A stretch of DNA of 15,809 nt from contig CAUUKX010000047.1 of NCBI GenBank assembly GCA_963545585.1, forward strand, positions 1 through 15,809. The letters are read 5' to 3'. Position 1 is the first letter of the stretch. The number at the start of each line of letters is the position of its first letter. Made by a program: the position numbers and the translations under genes. Shown in pieces: positions 7,274 through 12,935 of this stretch. Source of the stretch: W11650 sp963545585 (GTDB lineage: Bacteria > Bacillota > Clostridia > Lachnospirales > Vallitaleaceae). Under the pieces are notes generated by a model. The model was not told the origin of the DNA and did no database searches. It saw only the letters and a program-made list of their open reading frames with translations.

Positions 7274-7532
7274 GTTTTGTCAACGCCTCCTTCAGCTCTG
7301 CGTAAACCTCCGCTGAAATATCACAGTCCATGGAACGAGCCAGCGCTTTCGTTTTTTCCGCTTTTTCAAAGCACTCCTGTTTCCGGCAAATATAGGCTCC
7401 CCGGCCATTTTGCCTGCCGCCTTCATCAATCATGATTCCGCCTTCCGGTGTCCTGACAATGCGCAACAGTTCTTTTTTGGCAAACATTTCCTGACAAGCC
7501 ACACATTTGCGCAGAGGTATCTTTTTCGCCAT
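7266..7532 (-). CDS. ylxR: YlxR family RNA-binding protein (RnpM-type)
   Basis: An 88-aa DUF448 protein. It shows the family signatures RKCVACQ (8-14) and GRGAYIC (43-49), with Cys10, Cys13, Cys49 and Cys54. B. subtilis YlxR has been reported to bind RNase P RNA and affect its activity; that function is taken from the family. The ATG at 7532 is preferred to an upstream in-frame start at 7574 because AGGAGG lies about 6 nt before it and the family begins MxKKIPxRKC. It lies between nusA and ylxQ, as in most Bacillota. Confidence 0.93.
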   Translation of the reverse strand: MAKKIPLRKCVACQEMFAKKELLRIVRTPEGGIMIDEGGRQNGRGAYICRKQECFEKAEKTKALARSMDCDISAEVYAELKEALTKLG

Positions 7533-7624
7533 GTTCTTTCCTCCTGTGCTCTCTTTCCCACCGACCGCCTGCACGAAGCTTTCGCCCGTACCAGCCGTCT
7601 TGTCCTTTGCCGCTACTATCTGCG

Positions 7625-8725
7625 TTAATCTTTCAGCGTCCGGTTTTCTTCGTAAATTGTCGGTTCTTCTTCCGCAGTAATAAAGTTTAGCTCCTTATCC
7701 TGCGACTCTGATTTGATATCAATCCGGTAACCGGTCAGCTTGGCCGCCAACCGGACATTTTGGCCAACCTTGCCAATGGCCAGCGACAGCTGATAGTCGG
7801 GCACTACTACCTTGGCTGATTTTTCCTCTTTGCTGACCGCAACTTTAACTACCTTGGACGGACTAAGCGAAGCGGCAATGAACTCAACCGGATTCTCGCT
7901 CCAAGGAATAATATCTATTTTTTCACCGTTTAATTCTTCCACAATGCCATTGACCCGAATTCCGTTATGGCCGACACAGGCTCCAATCGGGTCAATTTCC
8001 GGGCTTTTGGCGTATACCGCAATCTTGGTGCGGGAACCGGCTTCCCGAGAAATGGATTTAATCTCCACCTGACCGTTGTAAATCTCTGGCACTTCTCTTT
8101 CAAACAAGCGCTTAACTAACTCTGGATGCGAGCGGGAAACCATGACTCGCGGGCTTTTTGTGCCTTGCTTAACTTCCAGTACATAAACCTTAATGCTCTG
8201 GTTCGGGGTATAAACTTCGCCCGGCACCTGCTCATTTTCTGCCAAAATAGCTTCAACCTTGTCATACTCGACGATAACCATGCCTTTAACTACTCGCTGC
8301 ACTATGCCGGTTACCAATTCATTTTGTTTTTCCTGATAATCATTATACAAAATATTTTTTTCGGCTTCCCGAATTTTTTGAATGACCAGCTGCTTGGCTT
8401 TCTGTGCGGCAATCCGGCCAAAGTCTTTGGGTGTTACCTCAATCTGCACCTTATCGCCAAGATTGATATTGACATTATACTTCATTGCATCCGTCAGCGA
8501 GATTTGCAGTTCGGGATCTTCCACCTTGTCCACTACTTCTTTTTCAGCCAGCACCTTCAAATCGCCTTTTTCCCGGTCAAAGTTGACAGTAATATTCTGC
8601 GCCGAACCGAAGTTTTTTTTGCAGGCCGTCAGCAGAGAATTCTCCAAGGCCTCAATAATTACATCTTTCTTAATATTTTTTTCTCTTTCAATTTGATTTA
8701 GTGCTTCAATAAATTCTGCGTTCAA
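7625..8725 (-). CDS. nusA: Transcription termination/antitermination factor NusA
   Basis: A 366-aa RNA polymerase-binding elongation factor. The N-terminal polymerase-binding domain (NAEFIEALNQIEREKNI...) is followed by an S1 domain (around VQRVVKGMVIVEYDKVEAIL) and two KH domains, with GACVGHNGIRV in the first and AIGKVGQNVRLAAKLTGYRIDI in the second. It ends shortly after, without the acidic C-terminal repeats of proteobacterial NusA, as usual in Bacillota. The best start is TTG at 8725: AGGAGG sits 6 nt before it and the family begins exactly there. An upstream in-frame ATG at 8767 overlaps the rimP stop and would add a non-conserved tail. The gap after rimP is 38 nt. Confidence 0.96.
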   Translation of the reverse strand: MNAEFIEALNQIEREKNIKKDVIIEALENSLLTACKKNFGSAQNITVNFDREKGDLKVLAEKEVVDKVEDPELQISLTDAMKYNVNINLGDKVQIEVTPKDFGRIAAQKAKQLVIQKIREAEKNILYNDYQEKQNELVTGIVQRVVKGMVIVEYDKVEAILAENEQVPGEVYTPNQSIKVYVLEVKQGTKSPRVMVSRSHPELVKRLFEREVPEIYNGQVEIKSISREAGSRTKIAVYAKSPEIDPIGACVGHNGIRVNGIVEELNGEKIDIIPWSENPVEFIAASLSPSKVVKVAVSKEEKSAKVVVPDYQLSLAIGKVGQNVRLAAKLTGYRIDIKSESQDKELNFITAEEEPTIYEENRTLKD

Positions 8726-8763
8726 TTTTATCCTCCTGCATTCGTTTTTTATATATAAACTCC

Positions 8764-9222
8764 TCAAATGAAAACCGTTAACCGAACCTGAGCAATTTGA
8801 CTGCGGTCAAAGACCATTTCCCGACCGTCGCAGTCAATCGTAACCGTATCAGCCGTGTAGCCGGTCAGTTCACCGGTAAATTCCTTTTTCTTCTCTATCG
8901 CCTTATACAGCTTGACATCAACGGAATAGCCCATATAGCGTTTAAAATCCTTTTCTTTTTTCAAAACCCTGTCTAAGCCCGGTGAGCTGACTTCCAAAAT
9001 ATAAGCTTCTTCAATCGGGTCGGCTTTGTCCAGTTCTTCTTCCAGCTCCCGGCTGATGACTTCGCAGTCGTTAATCGTAATGCCGCCCTCTTTGTCGGCG
9101 TACACCCGAAGATACCACTGGCCGTTTTCTTTGAGATATTCCACATCCACTAATTCATACTGGTGCTTTTGTATAATCGGCTCCAGCATTTTCTCCGTCC
9201 ATTCAACAATATCTTTTTTCAC
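8764..9222 (-). CDS. rimP: Ribosome maturation factor RimP
   Basis: A 152-aa protein acting in early 30S assembly. The N-terminal domain includes LVDVEYLKENGQWYLRVYADKEGGITINDCEVISREL, and the family signature LEVSSPGLDR is at residues 76-85, followed by the C-terminal SH3-like barrel. The start is GTG at 9222, because AAGGAGG is 5 nt upstream and the alternative ATG at 9300 would add a tail read through the leader hairpin. It is the first gene of the operon, downstream of the promoter at 9310-9338. Confidence 0.95.
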   Translation of the reverse strand: MKKDIVEWTEKMLEPIIQKHQYELVDVEYLKENGQWYLRVYADKEGGITINDCEVISRELEEELDKADPIEEAYILEVSSPGLDRVLKKEKDFKRYMGYSVDVKLYKAIEKKKEFTGELTGYTADTVTIDCDGREMVFDRSQIAQVRLTVFI

Positions 9223-9260
9223 CTTTTCCTCCTTGCGCCCGGGAAACCCCCATACACACA

Positions 9261-9286
9261 AAAGAGTGAGCCGCCGCTCACTCTTT
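9261..9286 (-). promoter_or_regulatory. Leader hairpin upstream of rimP
   Basis: AAAGAGTGAGC and GCTCACTCTTT form a perfect 11-bp stem with a 4-nt loop, within the roughly 80-nt 5'-UTR of the operon. On the minus strand it is followed by TTGTGTG, U-rich but not a clean U tract. An attenuator or autoregulatory structure in front of a nusA operon is plausible; this is inference. A simple mRNA-stabilising hairpin is the alternative. Confidence 0.55.
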
Positions 9287-9309
9287 GTCCATTCCTTCAT
9301 TCTTTTCTT

Positions 9310-9338
9310 ATTTTAGCACACTTTTCGCCATTATGCAA
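9310..9338 (-). promoter_or_regulatory. Promoter of the rimP-nusA-infB operon
   Basis: On the minus strand the -35 is TTGCAT (9333-9338) and the -10 is TAAAAT (9310-9315), with 17-bp spacing and an extended -10 TG one base upstream. The expected transcript start is near 9303, about 80 nt before the rimP GTG. Confidence 0.7.
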
Positions 9339-9386
9339 GAGGGTTTTTTTCTTGTCGGCGGTTTTTCCGGTTTTTCTGCTGTTTCA

Positions 9387-9427
9387 TTTAAACTGGTCCC
9401 GTCCCCTTCGCCGGGAGACAGTTTAAA
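9387..9427. repeat. Nested palindrome after the aldose epimerase gene
   Basis: TTTAAACTG (9387-9395) pairs with CAGTTTAAA (9419-9427), and inside it TCCCG (9397-9401) pairs with CGGGA (9412-9416). It begins 4 bp beyond the epimerase stop, so it is well placed as a 3'-end structure for that gene. No T tract follows on either strand, so it looks more like a REP-type palindrome than a classical intrinsic terminator. Confidence 0.5.
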
Positions 9428-9430
9428 ACC

Positions 9431-10306
9431 CTACGATATAATCTCAATTTCCCAATGATTTTCATAAACCTTGTCAGCCGCCAAGGCAATCAAATCGGCT
9501 TTCTTTTCCAAATCCTCAACCACTCCCTGCTCGGCCGGCAGCGAGCTCCACGGCTCAATGCAGACAAAACCGGCTTTGGTATACGGCCGGTGCCAAACTG
9601 CCAAATAGGTCATATCTGGAAAAGCAACCCGAATTTTAGCCGTCGCTTTGTCGCTTTGAATAAAAATCTCTTGACCCATTTCACTTAAAATCAAGGCATC
9701 CTTATCAAACAAATCATGATGCAGTGCCATGCGGCCATTTTTAACCGCCGGACAAATCACCTTTTCTCTCGTCATAAAATATTCCGGTGAAAGCAGGATT
9801 TGATTGACCTCCGCCTTGGCAAAGCGAACTTCATAGTCCTCAAAAGAAAGCCCTTTTTCAATCGGCACTTGAAATCCGGGGTGTCCGCCGACCGCAAAAT
9901 ACATGGTTTTTTCATCTTTATTTTCAACGATATAGCTGTACTTGATGGTTTGATCGGATAATTCATAGCGCACTAAAAAACGAAAGCGAAACGGGTAGGC
10001 CGCATACGTTTCCGCATTATCTTCAATCGCCAGTGTCAAACCATCCGGCTTTTGCTCAACAGCCGCAAAGTCCATCCCCTTGGCAAAACCATGAATCTCC
10101 ATCGAATAGCTTTGTCCCTGATAAGTATAAACGCCGCCCGTCATCCGGCCGCAAAAAGGAAATAAGTTCGTTGCCCGGTTTTTCCATGTGCTTTCCTCGC
10201 CCTGCCATAAATATTCCTTGCCCGTCCGGTCCCGAATCGACCACAGTTCCGCTCCCAGCGAATTGATTTCCACTTGCAGTTCATCGTTTTTAATTTGATA
10301 AATCAT
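9431..10306 (-). CDS. Aldose 1-epimerase family protein (LacX-like)
   Basis: A 291-aa protein of the galactose mutarotase fold, expected to interconvert alpha and beta anomers of a sugar or sugar phosphate in the cytosol. Visible landmarks are NLFPFCGRM (47-55), His72 in IHGFAKG, the GGHPGF motif with candidate catalytic His142, and CIEPW with candidate base Glu251. Opening and length fit the LacX-like branch, not canonical GalM (about 340 aa). An in-frame ORF runs 38 codons further upstream, but the ATG at 10306 is chosen because GAGGAG precedes it and the fold starts at IKNDELQVEINSLGAEL. It is a single gene with its own promoter and no sugar genes alongside, so the substrate is unknown. 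Confidence 0.9.
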   Translation of the reverse strand: MIYQIKNDELQVEINSLGAELWSIRDRTGKEYLWQGEESTWKNRATNLFPFCGRMTGGVYTYQGQSYSMEIHGFAKGMDFAAVEQKPDGLTLAIEDNAETYAAYPFRFRFLVRYELSDQTIKYSYIVENKDEKTMYFAVGGHPGFQVPIEKGLSFEDYEVRFAKAEVNQILLSPEYFMTREKVICPAVKNGRMALHHDLFDKDALILSEMGQEIFIQSDKATAKIRVAFPDMTYLAVWHRPYTKAGFVCIEPWSSLPAEQGVVEDLEKKADLIALAADKVYENHWEIEIIS

Positions 10307-10321
10307 TGTTTTTCTCCTCGT

Positions 10322-10337
10322 TTTATCAGATGATAAA
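10322..10337. promoter_or_regulatory. 16-bp palindrome next to the epimerase RBS
   Basis: TTTATCA and TGATAAA flank a central GA (TTTATCAGATGATAAA), just upstream of the GAGGAG of the epimerase gene. It could be an operator in the 5'-UTR. No regulator is identifiable. Confidence 0.35.
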
Positions 10338-10391
10338 GGTTGACATTCCTGATCGAATTGCTTCGGCTTTGCCTCCGCTGGTTCTTGTATT

Positions 10392-10420
10392 ATTATATAA
10401 AAGAATCTTCTGTTTTTCAA
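10392..10420 (-). promoter_or_regulatory. Promoter of the aldose epimerase gene
   Basis: On the minus strand the -35 is TTGAAA (10415-10420) and the -10 is a perfect TATAAT (10392-10397), spaced by 17 bp. The 5'-UTR would be about 80 nt and contains the 16-bp palindrome at 10322-10337. Confidence 0.7.
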
Positions 10421-10453
10421 TTCCCTTTTTTGATTTTCTGCCGAAAACTTCTC

Positions 10454-10688
10454 TTTAGTCGTTGCAGTTGGCTTGATATGCCTTTAGAAAGCAAGCTTTC
10501 CTTCGTCATATCAAGGATAATATCTACTACCATAACAGTTCAGGCAAGACACTTGTAATTCGCTTGCAGCAAATTACAAGTGCAGCGCTCACGCAAATAG
10601 AAAGTTATCCTTGATATGCCTTTAGAAAGCAAGCTTTCCTCCATCATATCAAGGATAACTTTCTGCTTGCCTGAACTGTTCGACTAAA
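10454..10688. repeat. Large nested inverted-repeat element
   Basis: No gene is present. The right arm (10666-10688, 23 nt) is exactly complementary to two left segments, 10534-10548 and 10454-10461, which are separated by a 72-bp insert (10462-10533). Inside the arms are a hairpin with 11-bp stem CACTTGTAATT/AATTACAAGTG (10550-10560/10572-10582) and one with a perfect 20-bp stem (10599-10618/10645-10664). The insert carries a third hairpin, CTTGATATG/CATATCAAG (10472-10480/10507-10515). The third hairpin and the core of the 20-bp hairpin are direct repeats of each other: 10472-10520 and 10610-10658 match at 47 of 49 bases. It shares no modules with the A-D family. It could be a non-autonomous mobile element or a structured RNA; function unknown. 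Confidence 0.85.
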
Positions 10689-10713
10689 AGCCAAAAATCC
10701 GGTTAGTAACAAA

Positions 10714-10864
10714 CTCAACTTTCCCATGTTCGTCAGAACAGTCTTTTTTAGGCTCGTTGCATGGGCAGGAACGGAATGCGATTTGCGAAGAAAATCGCGA
10801 GAGTGAGTCCATGCACCCGCTCTCTGAGCGGGATAGAGGCAAAAAAGACTATGGGAAAGTTGAG
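10714..10864. mobile_element. MITE-like element with TIRs and target-site duplication
   Basis: The 14-bp ends CTCAACTTTCCCAT (10714-10727) and ATGGGAAAGTTGAG (10851-10864) are perfect inverted repeats. TAACAAA flanks the element on both sides (10707-10713 and 10865-10871), as expected for a 7-bp target-site duplication. The interior holds module D inverted (10728-10752), module C inverted (outer stem TGCATGG/CCATGCA, 10758-10764/10809-10815; inner stem 10778-10784/10792-10798) and module B inverted (CCCGCTC/GAGCGGG, 10816-10822/10826-10832). At 151 bp with no ORF it would be non-autonomous. It lies just upstream of the argS promoter. Confidence 0.7.
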
Positions 10865-10878
10865 TAACAAATTAGGGC

Positions 10879-10907
10879 TGTTAAATCCGGTTAAAATGTT
10901 GTATAAT
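10879..10907 (+). promoter_or_regulatory. Probable argS promoter
   Basis: A perfect -10 TATAAT lies at 10902-10907; the -35 position at 17-bp spacing (10879-10884) reads TGTTAA, a weak match. It begins 15 bp after the MITE-like element. The leader to the argS ATG would be about 130 nt. I looked for a T-box (the conserved AGGGTGGNACCGCG) and did not find one. Confidence 0.45.
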
Positions 10908-11009
10908 AATTGCCGGAGTCAATGTTCCGTCATTGGCAAAACAAAAACGGCAGTGCTGCTGTTCCGATGTGCTCCCGCTTGGGCTTACCGAAATGCGAAA
11001 TAATTATTT

Positions 11010-11053
11010 AAAGGAGGATGTATGCCATAGCGCATACAAGGACGTTATGCTAA
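11010..11053 (+). promoter_or_regulatory. argS leader: strong RBS with upstream mini-ORFs
   Basis: AAAGGAGG (11010-11017) is the strongest ribosome binding site here, but it is 29 nt from the argS ATG. Nearer to it are ATG 11018, opening an 11-codon ORF (MYAIAHTRTLC) whose stop at 11051-11053 overlaps the argS start, and ATG 11022, a two-codon ORF (ATG CCA TAG). A small stem TATGC/GCATA (11021-11025/11032-11036) lies between. A weaker AAGGA (11038-11042) sits 4 nt before the argS ATG. Translational coupling, or looping that brings the strong site closer, is inference. Confidence 0.4.
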
Positions 11054-12834
11054 CTCAAATCTTAACCCAGCAAATGGAAAAGGCGTTTACCGCCTTACAT
11101 TATGATACCAATTATGCCGCTGTCGGGCTTTCTGCCCGGCCGGATCTCTGTCAGTTTCAGTGCAACGGTGCAATGCCGCTGGCCAAAACCCTGCGTCAGG
11201 CACCGCTGGCGATTAGTCAGGCCATTGTCCAAAGTCTGATGGCGCTGCCGGAATCCGCTGACATTTTTGCCTCGGCTGAAGCCGTTCAGCCGGGCTTCAT
11301 CAATTTAAACTTAAAGGACAGCTTTTTGGCCAAGCATATCAATCAATTGGCTCTGTCTGACAACTTAATGGTCGAAAAATTAGTTTCTCCCAAAAAAGTA
11401 ATCATTGACTACGGCGGACCGAATATTGCCAAACCCCTTCATATCGGGCATCTGCGTACTGCTATCATCGGCGAGGCCTTAAAGCGGCTGCTCCGCTATC
11501 TGAGCTATGAAGTCATCGGCGATATCCATACTGGCGACTGGGGACTGCAAATGGGCATGATTATTTCGGAACTGCAACGGACACAGCCTGACCTTCCCTA
11601 TTTTGATTCCGACTTTACCGGCAAGTACCCGGTCGAAGCCCCCTTTACCTTAGATGATTTATCCGAGGTTTATCCCCGTATTTCGGCAATGATTAAGGAA
11701 AAAGATGAAAACGGAAACCCGACTGCCAAAGCCATAGAAATGGAAACTGCTGCCAAAGAAGCTACCTATGCCCTGCAAAACGGGCATCCCGGCTACCGAG
11801 CACTGTGGCAGCATATTGTCCGGCTGTCAACTGCTGATTTAAAGGCCAACTACCAAAGGCTTTTGGTGGATTTTGATTTATGGTACGGAGAAAGCGACAG
11901 CCATAGCGCTATTCCGATTGTACTGGATATCCTCAAGCAAAAAAACGCACTGATTGAAAGCGATGGCGCTATCATTGCCGATGTCAGTCAGCCGGATGAT
12001 AAAAAAGAAGTGCCGCCGATTATTTTAGTGAAAAGCGACGGCTCGTATTTATATGGAACAACCGACTTGGCTACCCTGTATCAGCGGGAACAAGAGTTTC
12101 ATCCAGACGAGATTTTATATGTGGTTGATGCCCGGCAGGCGTTGCACTTTACCCAAGTTTTCCGGACTGCCAAAAAATACGGAATCACACCCGAACGCAC
12201 CGCTCTTGAGTTCGTCGGCTTCGGCACGATGAACGGCAAAGACGGACGGCCGTTCAAAACCCGGGAAGGCGGTATTTTGCGTTTGGCCGACCTGATTGCA
12301 ATGGTGGTTAACAGTGCCGCCGATAAAGTTCAAAACAAAGAGGAAGTCAACGTCGCCGATGTGGCTGAAATGGTTGGCATTTCCGTCTTAAAGTTCGCAG
12401 ACTTATCCAATTATCGAATGAAGGACTATGTCTTTGACTTAGAGAAGTTTTCCGCCTTTGAAGGCAAGACCGGCCCCTATTTGCTTTACTCAATTGTTCG
12501 GATTAAAAATATCCTGCGCAAACTGGCCGAAGAAAACAATCAACCAAGCGAACTACTGCCAGCTATCAGTCCGATTGAACGGGATTTACAGCTGAAATTG
12601 GATGAATTTAACGCCGTTCTGTGGCAGTCAGCCAAGGATAAAGCGCCGAATTACCTATGCGAGTATTTATATGAGCTGTCAACCCTGATGAACTCGTTTT
12701 ACCATAATCATCATATTATCAATGAAGAATCCGCCGAGCGGAAAGCTTCTTGGCACAGACTCCTGCAAACGGTCCTTCGGGTACTGACCACAGGACTGGA
12801 TATTCTGGCCATTCCAGTGCCGGATAAAATGTAA
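11047..12834 (+). CDS. argS: Arginyl-tRNA synthetase
   Basis: A 595-aa class I synthetase that charges tRNA-Arg. It has an N-terminal tRNA D-loop-binding Add-1 domain (about residues 1-100), the Rossmann core with HIGH at 132-135 in KPLHIGHLR, and GDIHTGDWGLQMG typical of ArgS. At the KMSKS position the segment reads FGTMNGKDGRPFKTREGG, the degenerate form common in ArgS. The C-terminal DALR anticodon-binding helical domain begins near EGKTGPYLLYSIVRIKNILRKL. The frame is open further upstream, but the ATG at 11047 is chosen because the family starts about here (LTQILTQQMEKAF) and AAGGA precedes it. It is a lone gene on the plus strand, with repeat elements at both ends. Confidence 0.96.
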   Translation: MLTQILTQQMEKAFTALHYDTNYAAVGLSARPDLCQFQCNGAMPLAKTLRQAPLAISQAIVQSLMALPESADIFASAEAVQPGFINLNLKDSFLAKHINQLALSDNLMVEKLVSPKKVIIDYGGPNIAKPLHIGHLRTAIIGEALKRLLRYLSYEVIGDIHTGDWGLQMGMIISELQRTQPDLPYFDSDFTGKYPVEAPFTLDDLSEVYPRISAMIKEKDENGNPTAKAIEMETAAKEATYALQNGHPGYRALWQHIVRLSTADLKANYQRLLVDFDLWYGESDSHSAIPIVLDILKQKNALIESDGAIIADVSQPDDKKEVPPIILVKSDGSYLYGTTDLATLYQREQEFHPDEILYVVDARQALHFTQVFRTAKKYGITPERTALEFVGFGTMNGKDGRPFKTREGGILRLADLIAMVVNSAADKVQNKEEVNVADVAEMVGISVLKFADLSNYRMKDYVFDLEKFSAFEGKTGPYLLYSIVRIKNILRKLAEENNQPSELLPAISPIERDLQLKLDEFNAVLWQSAKDKAPNYLCEYLYELSTLMNSFYHNHHIINEESAERKASWHRLLQTVLRVLTTGLDILAIPVPDKM

Positions 12835-12846
12835 GGTCATAAACTC

Positions 12847-12927
12847 AACTTTCCCATGTTCGTCAGAACAGTCTTTTTTAGGCAGATTGCCCGCCCGGGC
12901 AGAAGTGCGAAGCACTTCGGCTCGGGC
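12847..12927 (-). repeat. Repeat copy (modules D and A) in the argS/ABC convergent gap
   Basis: The copy starts with CAACTTTCCCATG, 12 bp after the argS stop, and contains module D (to 12883). It continues as an inverted module A whose hairpin GAAGTGC/GCACTTC (12902-12908/12912-12918) is extended by CCCGGGC/GCTCGGG (12894-12900/12920-12926). No second terminal inverted repeat is visible, so it is one-ended or truncated. It stops 8 bp before the ATPase gene's stop codon and fills almost the whole space between the two convergent genes. Confidence 0.85.
12857..12879 (+). terminator. Possible weak argS terminator within module D
   Basis: TGTTC (12857-12861) and GAACA (12866-12870) form a 5-bp stem with loop GTCA, followed by GTC and six T (12874-12879), in the argS reading direction 23 bp after its stop. 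The stem is short; the GC-rich A hairpin just beyond may help. This mirrors the arrangement after prx. Confidence 0.4.
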
Positions 12928-12935
12928 AAAATCAG

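Noticed and set aside
9222..9300. Longer RimP starting at the ATG at 9300
   Set aside because: It would translate through the leader hairpin, add residues not found in the family, and ignore the well-placed AAGGAGG before the GTG at 9222.
10349..10366. Degenerate module A in the epimerase leader (CCTGATCGAA..GCTTCG)
   Set aside because: It shares CCTGATCGAA and GCTTCG but lacks the matching stem arm and the GCCCGGGCGGGC block; too short to call.
10873..11046. T-box riboswitch upstream of argS
   Set aside because: The leader is only about 130 nt after the likely start site and lacks the conserved T-box core and a following terminator.
10933..11046. N-terminal extension of ArgS from 10933 or 10993
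   Set aside because: The extra residues do not resemble ArgS, no suitable ribosome binding site precedes them, and family similarity begins at 11047.
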